From positions 1-38,886 of the forward strand of contig JAAYEQ010000024.1 in assembly GCA_012728655.1 (NCBI GenBank): a stretch of 38,886 nt of DNA, written 5' to 3'. Origin of the DNA: Syntrophomonadaceae bacterium. Its GTDB lineage: Bacteria; Bacillota; Syntrophomonadia; Syntrophomonadales; DTU052. Each line of letters opens with the position of its first letter. Within the stretch, counting starts at the first letter, position 1. Position numbers and translations under genes: made by a program. The notes under the pieces were generated by a model, which saw nothing but the letters and a program-made list of their open reading frames with translations, searched no databases and was not told the DNA's origin. This document shows, piece after piece, positions 32,872 through 38,886 of the stretch.

Positions 32872-33878
32872 AGAATGAGCGTATCTTGATGGCCCATGGC
32901 AGCGGCGGACGGATGAGCCAGCAGTTAATTAAGGAGGTATTTCAAGCCGCCTGGAACAATGAGATCATGGAGAGCATGCTGGATGGGGCCGTATTCGACT
33001 TGGGGACAGGTCGGCTGGCCATGTCGACGGATTCCTTCGTCATCACCCCTTTATTCTTCCCCGGAGGGGATATCGGCAAGCTCGCCGTCTGCGGGACGGT
33101 TAACGACCTGATCGCCTGCGGAGCCCGGCCTGTTTACCTTTCTGCGGCCTTCATCATCGAAGAGGGCCTGCCCATATCCGACCTCAGGAGAATTGCCCGG
33201 TCCATGGCGGAAACTGCCATGGAATGCGGGGTTAAGCTGGTTACCGGGGATACCAAAGTGGTGGAAAGAGGCAAGGCGGACGGGGTGTATATAAACACCA
33301 CCGGCATCGGACTGATCCCGGAGGGGATTGACTACCGGCCTGCACGAATCAAACCGGGGGATAAGGTTATCGTGACCGGCCAGGTTGGCGACCATGGTTT
33401 GGCCATCCTGGCGCAGCGGGAGGGGCTGAGCTTCGGCACCCCCGCGTTAAGCGACTGCGCCCCTCTTGTCGGGCTGGAAGGGATTATGAACCGCTACGGC
33501 GGCAGCATCAGGTGCATGCGTGATCCCACCCGGGGCGGACTGGCCACAGCGCTCAACGAAATTGCGGCTCAGTCCGGGCGGGGTATCAGGGTCCGGGAAG
33601 CCGATATCCCGATATCGCCGGTGGTACAGGGAGCATGCGACATGCTGGGGATGGATCCCCTATACATGGCCAATGAGGGCAAGATGATAATCTTTGCGGC
33701 TTCTGAATGCGCTGCCGATATATTAAGCGATCTGCGCCGCCTCCCGGGGATGGAAAATGCGGCCGTCATCGGTTCGGTTATTCCGGAACCTGCCGGGATG
33801 GTCCTGATTGAAACCGAACTGGGAGCGGACCGGATACTGGGAATCCTGGAAGGCGAACACATTCCCCGCATTTGCTAA
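32868..33878 (+). CDS. hypE: Carbamoyl dehydratase HypE
   Basis: The 336-residue enzyme converts the carbamoyl group on its own C-terminal cysteine to thiocyanate using ATP, then gives cyanide to iron on HypC-HypD. The chain ends HIPRIC, the required Pro-Arg-Ile-Cys tail. The AIR-synthase/PurM-like fold is visible in LMAHGSGGRMSQQLI at the start, AMSTDSFVITPLFFPGGDIGKLAVCGTVNDL (about 51-81), and MRDPTRGGLATALNEIA (about 218-234). It is the last gene of the hypFCDE cluster. No clear terminator directly follows. Confidence 0.97.
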   Translation: MKNERILMAHGSGGRMSQQLIKEVFQAAWNNEIMESMLDGAVFDLGTGRLAMSTDSFVITPLFFPGGDIGKLAVCGTVNDLIACGARPVYLSAAFIIEEGLPISDLRRIARSMAETAMECGVKLVTGDTKVVERGKADGVYINTTGIGLIPEGIDYRPARIKPGDKVIVTGQVGDHGLAILAQREGLSFGTPALSDCAPLVGLEGIMNRYGGSIRCMRDPTRGGLATALNEIAAQSGRGIRVREADIPISPVVQGACDMLGMDPLYMANEGKMIIFAASECAADILSDLRRLPGMENAAVIGSVIPEPAGMVLIETELGADRILGILEGEHIPRIC

Positions 33879-34293
33879 AGAGTTGAGCCCACCGCGGGCC
33901 ATTCCTGATTACAGTATCTTTAACTATTGATACCTTTCAGAATGGTTGTAATTCGCCATCGGGTATATAAGGATTACAAGCATCTTGAACTCCTGATACG
34001 GCATCCGTTTAAGCTGCCGTTAACACCTGCGGTGCAATATTACCGTCGAAGTCACATTGGACCCCGTTACGAGCCCGATTGAAAAGGACCGGTCCCGGAA
34101 GTACGGCACCGGGAAAGGTGACAATCCGCGTCACTGCGGCGGGACCCTGCGGATTCACACCGGTGTTGCCCGGGGTAACCCGTTGGCGGTGGTAATGCGT
34201 ATTTTTCCTTGCATTGTGAAGTCGCTGGAGCAGTCCTCCTTTCTTACGCATATGATAGTAACGTGCAGATGGAAAAGAAAGGAGGAATTGCCT
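33879..34293 (+). other. Intergenic region of about 415 bases, no supported gene
   Basis: No terminator with a T tract is evident after hypE. A small open frame (ATG 33942, 46 codons) has no ribosome site or known motif. A long minus-strand frame across 34009-34824 is also unsupported by motifs or starts. GC-rich inverted pieces at 34090-34125 (GACCGGTCC, GTACGGCACCGGG) may fold but are not assignable. Confidence 0.4.
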
Positions 34294-34656
34294 GTGGCAG
34301 GAAATCTCCGATTGATAAACTCTTTTCCCCCGACGGGGGCCGATGATGTTCCCCGCACCCGATCCGGTCTTGTTCAACTGCGTTTCAGCCAGGATGTTGT
34401 GAGCGATCAGAGGATATGGAATCACAATATGAGACAAATACAGGCCTTCCAGAACCTGCTTCGTATCCCCATCAGGGTTCGCCACCTGCGGAGGTGCCCC
34501 AACTTTATTTTTGTCCTGCTGGATGTGCCTTTGTTGCAGAATACCCATTACAAGGTAGTGGTTCTTCCCGATCTGATGTCGACCTCCGGACAGAAATTGG
34601 GGACTACGGAAGTAGTATTTTTTGATACCGGCCCTTGTGTTAACATTCCCGGTTAA
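34294..34656 (+). CDS. Small Ig-like (Big_5-type) domain protein, tentative
   Basis: The 120-residue protein starts at GTG 34294 with AAAGGAGG (34278-34285) 8 bases upstream. The pattern resembles a Big_5 bacterial Ig-like domain: NSFPPTGADDVPRTR, then VQLRFSQDVV (LtFS.dV), IQAFQNLLRIPIRVR, and LLQNTHYKVVVLPDLMSTSG (L....Y.V.v..dl.s..G), followed by a terminal strand. There is no signal peptide or anchor, which is odd because such domains are normally extracellular. The resemblance is by eye only; an uncharacterised fold is the alternative. It stands alone between hypE and tRNA-Gln. Confidence 0.6.
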   Translation: MAGNLRLINSFPPTGADDVPRTRSGLVQLRFSQDVVSDQRIWNHNMRQIQAFQNLLRIPIRVRHLRRCPNFIFVLLDVPLLQNTHYKVVVLPDLMSTSGQKLGTTEVVFFDTGPCVNIPG

Positions 34657-34895
34657 CCGTTTCCAATGACAGCCTGCCTTATCCCAAACCGCATCCTGCC
34701 GGGGAGCTTGACCTTTACTTACGGCTTCCCGGCAATGCTCATGTTCCCCGCAAGCCGCCATTCCGCTTTGCTTTTTTCTGTTCCCGGCTAAAATCACATT
34801 TCCAGGCGGCGATATCCCCCTCATGGGGACATAATCTCAGAACTCTTATAGGGTGACGATATCACCGAACGATAACCACGCCCGGGCGTCATTAC

Positions 34896-34924
34896 TTGAC
34901 AAACGCCCGGACATTGTATAAAAT
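34896..34924 (+). promoter_or_regulatory. Promoter of tRNA-Gln
   Basis: TTGACA (34896-34901) and TAAAAT (34919-34924) are separated by 17 bases, 22 bases before the tRNA. A 12-bp palindrome, ACGCCCGGGCGT (34878-34889), lies just upstream of the -35 box. Its role is unknown. Confidence 0.75.
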
Positions 34925-34946
34925 CTTAACTTGCTGAACGAAATAA

Positions 34947-35021
34947 TGGGGCGTCGCCAAGCGGTAAGGCACGGGACTCTGACTCCCGCATTCGTGGGTT
35001 CGAATCCTACCGCCCCAGCCA
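34947..35021 (+). tRNA. tRNA-Gln (anticodon CUG)
   Basis: The 75-base cloverleaf has acceptor TGGGGCG pairing with CGCCCCA, discriminator G and an encoded CCA (35019-35021). The anticodon stem is CGGGA/TCCCG (34972-34976, 34984-34988), with loop CTCTGAC and anticodon CTG at 34979-34981. The T arm is GTGGG-TTCGAAT-CCTAC. It is a single-gene transcription unit flanked by its own promoter and terminator. Confidence 0.97.
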
Positions 35022-35031
35022 TGATTAACTC

Positions 35032-35067
35032 GGGTGTACGAGAAAATGTACACCCCTTTTCTTTTTC
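35032..35067 (+). terminator. Rho-independent terminator of tRNA-Gln
   Basis: GGGTGTAC (35032-35039) pairs perfectly with GTACACCC (35048-35055) around an 8-base loop, then CTTTTCTTTTT follows. It begins 11 bases after the CCA end. Confidence 0.9.
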
Positions 35068-35359
35068 CGGGCTGCAACCACGCGGCCATGGCGCTGATAC
35101 TGATGGCCGCTCATTCATGCCTTTTCCGAATGCACGATACGAGGAAGCCTTGTGGCTGCTCCGATTCCGATTTTTTAAACGAAGCTGCGGAAATGAAATT
35201 CAGCCCGGCGGTCGAATTCCCTGGAAGGGCCGGCTTGTATATTCTTCTCCGGTAGGACAATATTAAAGTAAGCGGCGAAGGAGGGGCGGCGCCGGCATCC
35301 AGTTGCAACCAATCCGCATCCCGTTTTTAATAAGGCCACTTACCGGGAGGGTGAAAAGT

Positions 35360-35728
35360 ATGTTGACCGTGGTTTTTACAAGCCCGTCCGACTGGACCAT
35401 TGTTCTTAAAGATGCGGCGTTATGGACGATAATACTGGGGGCTTTGTTTTTGCTCGCCGTTGTTTATGCACTTATAAATATCAGCCGCTTCAAGCCGGTC
35501 CATGGCAATGATGAGTTTGAGAGCTCCCGGGCCGTGGTAACCGAAGATCTTGATCCGGAGGGCCGGGTCATGGTACAGGGGGAGATATGGCGGGCGTATT
35601 CTCGCAGCGGCGAGGTTATTCCCCGGGGGCAAAGGGTCAAGGTGCTGGGCCGTGAGGGAATGAATCTCATCGTGGAGCCAATCCCCAACGGAAACCGTAA
35701 GATGATGGGAGGTAAGACCGATGATTGA
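35360..35728 (+). CDS. NfeD-like membrane protein
   Basis: The protein has 122 residues from ATG 35360, behind GGGAGG. One membrane helix (about residues 20-42, IILGALFLLAVVYALIN) is followed by an OB-fold NfeD C-terminal domain: AVVTEDLDPEGRVMVQGEIWRAYS (about 58-81), RGQRVKVLGREGMNLIVEPI (about 87-106). The D-P-x-G-x-V-x-x-x-G-E-x-W pattern is typical. NfeD proteins pair with SPFH/stomatin proteins, here encoded next with an 8-base overlap. The pair organises membrane microdomains or controls membrane proteases. Confidence 0.88.
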   Translation: MLTVVFTSPSDWTIVLKDAALWTIILGALFLLAVVYALINISRFKPVHGNDEFESSRAVVTEDLDPEGRVMVQGEIWRAYSRSGEVIPRGQRVKVLGREGMNLIVEPIPNGNRKMMGGKTDD

Positions 35729-36527
35729 CAATCTGTTTAACTGGGGGGCGGGTATTGTTGTCGTGGCAGCAATCCTTTCCGCCTCGATTAAGATCATTCC
35801 CGAATACGAACGGGCTGTGCTCTTTCGCCTGGGCAGGCTGGTGGGTGTTCGCGGGCCGGGGCTGATTTTTATCATTCCCATAATTGACAGGATAGTCCGC
35901 GTTTCCCTGCGGATAATCGTGTATGATGTACCGGCGCAGGAGGTAATTACCCGGGATAATGTGACCTGCAGGGTGAATGCGGTCCTCTATTACCGGGTGA
36001 TATCTCCGGACAAGGCGGTGGTGAATGTGGAGGAATACCACGAGGCGATCAATCAACTGGCCCAAACCACTCTGAGAAGCGTGATCGGAACCGCCGATCT
36101 GGACGAACTGCTGTCCCGGAGAGATAAATTAAATCATACCATCCAGGTAATCGTCGATGAGGCCACCGATTCCTGGGGCATCAAGGTGACCGCAGTGGAG
36201 ATCAAGGACGTGGTATTGCCGGCTGAGATGCAGCGGGCCATTGCCCGGCAGGCAGAGGCGGAGCGAAACCGGAGGGCGGCGGTTATTCAGGCAGAGGGTG
36301 AACGCCAGGCTGCGGAACGGCTGGCCCAGGCTTCGGAAATCCTGAGCTCGAGTGAAGGAGGGCTAACCTTAAGGATGCTCCGGTCCTTGACTGATATATC
36401 CAACTCCGAGAATACTACGGTTCTTTTCCCCTTGCCGATAGAACTCAGAAAGATTTTGCCGGAAACGGAACGGATCATGCAGGGTATAGCCCGGAACCGC
36501 CAGGCAAATCCTGATTCTGTAGAATAG
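35721..36527 (+). CDS. SPFH-domain stomatin/slipin-like protein
   Basis: The 268-residue protein has an N-terminal membrane segment (about 8-25), then the SPFH domain beginning IKIIPEYERAVLFRLGRLVGVRGPGLIFIIPIIDRI (about 22-57), with VTCRVNAVLYYRV (about 77-89), LRSVIGTADLDELLSRRDKLN (about 113-133) and WGIKVTAVEIKDVVLP (about 151-166). It continues into a coiled-coil rich in Ala, Glu and Arg (ARQAEAERNRRAAVIQAEGERQAAERLAQA). Stomatin-like proteins form oligomeric membrane scaffolds and are usually partnered by NfeD, as here. The overlap of the two genes supports coupled translation. Confidence 0.95.
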   Translation: MIDNLFNWGAGIVVVAAILSASIKIIPEYERAVLFRLGRLVGVRGPGLIFIIPIIDRIVRVSLRIIVYDVPAQEVITRDNVTCRVNAVLYYRVISPDKAVVNVEEYHEAINQLAQTTLRSVIGTADLDELLSRRDKLNHTIQVIVDEATDSWGIKVTAVEIKDVVLPAEMQRAIARQAEAERNRRAAVIQAEGERQAAERLAQASEILSSSEGGLTLRMLRSLTDISNSENTTVLFPLPIELRKILPETERIMQGIARNRQANPDSVE

Positions 36528-36669
36528 AATATTACAAGGTTGAACTCAGGGGATCAGTTTGTGGTCAAATAGCATGGTTGAGCCTGATGAAGTATTGCCA
36601 ACCGGCACTGCCGGAGATAAGGAACGTACACTGGTCTCCTGATTTTGTAAACCGGGAAAGGGGTAAAGT

Positions 36670-37110
36670 GTGGAATACCGGGAACCTGATATTTATCAAG
36701 AGTTCAGGGCCAAGGTCCAGCGTTGGATAGAAAGTCAGGATGCCCGCAACAGCAAATGGGCGGAGTACCTGATGTATGCGCCGGACCTGTTTCACCTGCT
36801 GGTAAGGCTGTCATTGGACCCGGATGTCTCCAGCGGACAGAAGGCCAAGCTGCTGGCGGTTATTGCCTATTTTATCTCCCCGTTTGATGTGATCCCCGAG
36901 TTTGTGCTGGGGCCGCTGGGGCTGCTCGATGATATCGCCCTGACCGCATGGGTTTTGAACTCCATGGTCAACGAATCGGATCCTGAAATTGTCCGCCGCT
37001 ATTGGGCGGGCGATGAGGACAGCCTGGAAACTATCCGGCGGATTCTGGCCGTGGCCGACGACATGATCGGCAGCGGCCTCTGGGAGCGACTGAAAAAGAA
37101 GTTCGATTAA
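36670..37110 (+). CDS. DUF1232 (YkvA-like) family protein
   Basis: The 146-residue protein starts at GTG 36670 with AAGGGG 6 bases upstream. The DUF1232 core is clear: KAKLLAVIAYFISPFDVIPEFVLGPLGLLDDIALTAWVLN (about 58-97), with the invariant YFISPFDVIPE and LGLLDD. The core includes two hydrophobic stretches that may associate with the membrane. The function is unknown. It is separated from the SPFH gene by 142 bases and from the flavoprotein by 75, all on the same strand. Confidence 0.9.
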   Translation: MEYREPDIYQEFRAKVQRWIESQDARNSKWAEYLMYAPDLFHLLVRLSLDPDVSSGQKAKLLAVIAYFISPFDVIPEFVLGPLGLLDDIALTAWVLNSMVNESDPEIVRRYWAGDEDSLETIRRILAVADDMIGSGLWERLKKKFD

Positions 37111-37185
37111 AGCAGTAGCATACCTGGCCTGCAGGATCGCAGGGTGGTGGGCTCAGCCGGATATGAAACAGGGAGATCTCAACGA

Positions 37186-38439
37186 ATGCGGGACGGACAT
37201 GAAATTTATGATATCGCAGTGATTGGCGGGGGCCCGGCCGGAATGATGGCGGCCGGCCGGGCTGCAGAGCTGGGAAGATCGGTGGTTTTGCTGGAAAAGA
37301 ACCGCCAGTTGGGAGTAAAGCTCCTGATTACCGGCAAAGGAAGGTGTAATATAACCCGGGACGAGCCTGACCCTCAGCAGTTGGCGGAAGGTTACGGGAA
37401 GAAGGGCAGATTTCTGCTTCCGGCTCTTAGAGCTTTCGGGGTGCAGGATGTTGTTGAGTTTTTTGAATCCCGAGGGGTTAAGACCAAGGTGGAGCGCGGT
37501 AAACGAGTGTTCCCCGCCAGCGACAAGGCTCGGGATGTCAGGGATGCTTTGGCCGCCTATTTGAGACAGGCCGGGGTGGAAGTACGGCTCAACACGCGGG
37601 TCACCGGGCTCGCGGCTGACGGCGAATTGATTACGGGGATTGATACCGCCCGGGGACGGGTGGTGGCCCGAAGATACATATTGAGCAGCGGCGGGTGTTC
37701 TTATCCCGGAACCGGGTCGACCGGAGAAGGTTTCGACTGGCTGCGGGACCTGGGACATAACATAACCCCGCTGGAACCGGCTTTAGTCCCCATAATAACA
37801 AAAGAAGAGTGGGTAAAGGAAGCTCAGGGCCTCAGCCTGAAAAATGTCCGGATCAGCCTCTGCCAGCATGGACAACGCAAGGACCAGAGATTCGGTGAAG
37901 CCCTGATCACTCATTTCGGGCTGAGCGGTCCGATTGTGCTGGATATAAGCAAAAAGGTAGGGGAACTTCTTCCCCAGGGAGAAGTCAAACTTTATGTTGA
38001 CCTTAAACCATCATTAAGCTTTGACCGTTTGGATGAACGGGTACAGCGTGATTTTGCGAAATACCGAAACAAGGCCTTCAAAAACAGTCTCACCGATTTA
38101 CTGCCTCGTTCCTTGATAGCTCCGGTAATAAGGTTATCGGGGATAAATCCCGACAAACAGGTGAACAGTGTAACCCGGGAAGAGCGGCATCGGTTGGTAA
38201 ACCTTTTGAAAGGGCTGGAGTTTACGGTGTCGGGCCTGTTGGGATTCGAACAGGCCATTATCACCAGGGGAGGGGTTGACCTGAAAGAGGTTGATCCCCG
38301 AACCATGAGATCCAGACTGTTCCGGAATTTGTTCCTGGCCGGCGAGATATTGGATCTGGACGGTCCTACCGGAGGCTACAACCTGCAATTATGCTGGACC
38401 ACCGGTTACCTTGCAGGCCAGAGCGCAGCTGCAGATTGA
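37186..38439 (+). CDS. BaiN/HI0933-type flavoprotein (NAD(P)/FAD-dependent oxidoreductase)
   Basis: The protein has 417 residues from ATG 37186, behind GGGAGA at 9 bases; a longer frame to 37144 lacks a site. The FAD-binding motif is VIGGGPAGMMAAGRAAELG (about 11-29), followed by LLEKN and the family signature ITGKGRCNIT. SYPGTGSTGEGFDWLRDLGH and the C-terminal RLFRNLFLAGEILDLDGPTGGYNLQLCWTTGYLAG are diagnostic for HI0933-like proteins. BaiN is one member linked to bile acid reduction, but the general cellular role of the family is not established. It is probably the last gene before the IS insertion. Confidence 0.94.
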   Translation: MRDGHEIYDIAVIGGGPAGMMAAGRAAELGRSVVLLEKNRQLGVKLLITGKGRCNITRDEPDPQQLAEGYGKKGRFLLPALRAFGVQDVVEFFESRGVKTKVERGKRVFPASDKARDVRDALAAYLRQAGVEVRLNTRVTGLAADGELITGIDTARGRVVARRYILSSGGCSYPGTGSTGEGFDWLRDLGHNITPLEPALVPIITKEEWVKEAQGLSLKNVRISLCQHGQRKDQRFGEALITHFGLSGPIVLDISKKVGELLPQGEVKLYVDLKPSLSFDRLDERVQRDFAKYRNKAFKNSLTDLLPRSLIAPVIRLSGINPDKQVNSVTREERHRLVNLLKGLEFTVSGLLGFEQAIITRGGVDLKEVDPRTMRSRLFRNLFLAGEILDLDGPTGGYNLQLCWTTGYLAGQSAAAD

Positions 38440-38744
38440 AACCGGCTGATGTCGGTATTTTGGGCCCCAACTGTTCACTTCTGCCCGGTACCTCTTCCGA
38501 TTGTCGCCAAATTCTGCGGGTTTTTGTGTGCAGACACCGGTGCCGCAGACAGAATTCCTCAACGTATTTGACGCAACCTACCCTTGTTTTTTAAGCGCAG
38601 ACACCAGTGGGTCGGGCAATCTTGGCTCCCGCTCACGGAGAAATCATCCGCGTGCAGGACCTAAAAATGCAGATTTTTTTCACAAATTAGGATCGAAGGA
38701 GGAAGATAACGAAAAGTATAGAATTATACTATATTCTGTAAATT
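38440..38744 (+). other. Gene-free stretch before the IS element
   Basis: No coding region is supported. GCAGACACCGGTG (38530-38542) recurs as GCAGACACCAGTG at about 38600. An AT-rich tract after 38665 contains a strong ribosome-site-like AAGGAGGAAG near 38696-38705 with no start codon at the right distance, and a small inverted repeat AGTATA/TATACT (38715-38730). The orphan ribosome site could be the remains of a gene start interrupted by the IS. Confidence 0.4.
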
Positions 38745-38886
38745 GGAGTTAAGTCCATATAATTGTGTAAAATAAAGAGCCATAAACAAGGCCTCTGGTT
38801 TAGAATGGTAAGTGACGAAAAAACAAACCAAAACCGGAGGTGACCTTGCAATGGCTCAATACCATGTTACCATCGACTCAGAATTA
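38745..38886 (+). mobile_element. Left end of an IS256-family insertion sequence (partial, boundary uncertain)
   Basis: The transposase start at 38851 shows that the window runs into an IS. The left terminus probably lies in the AT-rich stretch around 38740-38765 (AAGTCCATATAATTGTGTAAAA), which resembles the ends of IS256 relatives. The right end and target duplication are outside the window, so the exact boundary cannot be fixed. Confidence 0.55.
38851..38886 (+). CDS. IS256-family transposase, first 12 codons only
   Basis: The ATG at 38851 follows CCGGAGGTGACC and the frame reads MAQYHVTIDSEL up to the edge. Many clostridial IS256-family (MULE-related DDE) transposases begin MAQYxITxDxELLHQLF, so the identification is good despite the length. 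The catalytic part is outside the window. Confidence 0.7.
   Translation, partial: MAQYHVTIDSEL

Noticed and set aside
34009-34824. 271-codon minus-strand frame
   Set aside because: No recognisable motif, biased low-complexity composition, and it is antisense to the better-supported frame with a strong ribosome site at 34294.
1-38886. CRISPR array, rRNA genes, prophage
   Set aside because: No regularly spaced repeats, rRNA-like sequence or phage structural genes were seen.

Overview
The window looks like a chromosomal segment of a GC-rich, spore-forming anaerobe of the class Clostridia. The evidence is a gene for a long alpha/beta-type small acid-soluble spore protein, strong Shine-Dalgarno sites with frequent GTG and TTG starts, many rho-independent terminators, two CoA-transferases of the acetyl-CoA hydrolase/transferase family, and a membrane-bound uptake-type [NiFe] hydrogenase. 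This gene mix is typical of syntrophic or acetogenic Firmicutes (Peptococcaceae, Syntrophomonadaceae, Moorella-like groups). The species cannot be fixed from the sequence alone. No rRNA and no CRISPR array are present.

Layout. Positions 1-8183 (minus) hold one huge gene, cut by the left edge, for a cyclic beta-1,2-glucan synthetase. A CoA-transferase (8407-9747, minus) follows beyond a terminator. Positions 9992-12579 (plus) carry a small membrane protein, a repeat-containing gap and an ABC transporter pair. A FAD/Rieske fusion oxidoreductase (12669-14252, minus) faces them. Then come the spore protein, a second CoA-transferase with an inverted repeat over its promoter, an XRE-regulator/DUF2178 pair behind a consensus promoter and 16-bp palindrome, a 5'-truncated zinc-ribbon remnant, a triple peptidoglycan-binding protein (minus), a C69/secernin-like hydrolase, a glycerate kinase and a DUF4163/DUF3298-like lipoprotein.

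The core of the window is 22188-33878 (plus), a nickel/hydrogenase island. Its order is a DUF3842 protein, an FmdE-family protein, a CooT domain fused to a DUF4198-like domain with an internal five-histidine run, a molybdenum/tungsten-cofactor (Moco/Tuco) type riboswitch with its own terminator, hypA, hypB, the small, large and cytochrome b subunits of a Tat-exported [NiFe] hydrogenase, its maturation endopeptidase, two strong hairpins, then hypF, hypC, hypD and hypE. The full set of maturation genes (hypABCDEF plus protease) is present. The most unusual points are that a pterin-cofactor riboswitch appears to control a nickel hydrogenase operon, and that the upstream cassette (DUF3842, FmdE, CooT-DUF4198) looks like an undescribed metal-handling module.

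The right part has a possible orphan Ig-like (Big_5-type) protein, tRNA-Gln(CUG) with its own promoter and terminator, an NfeD/SPFH membrane pair, a DUF1232 protein and a BaiN/HI0933-type flavoprotein. The first 12 codons of an IS256-family transposase lie at the very edge.
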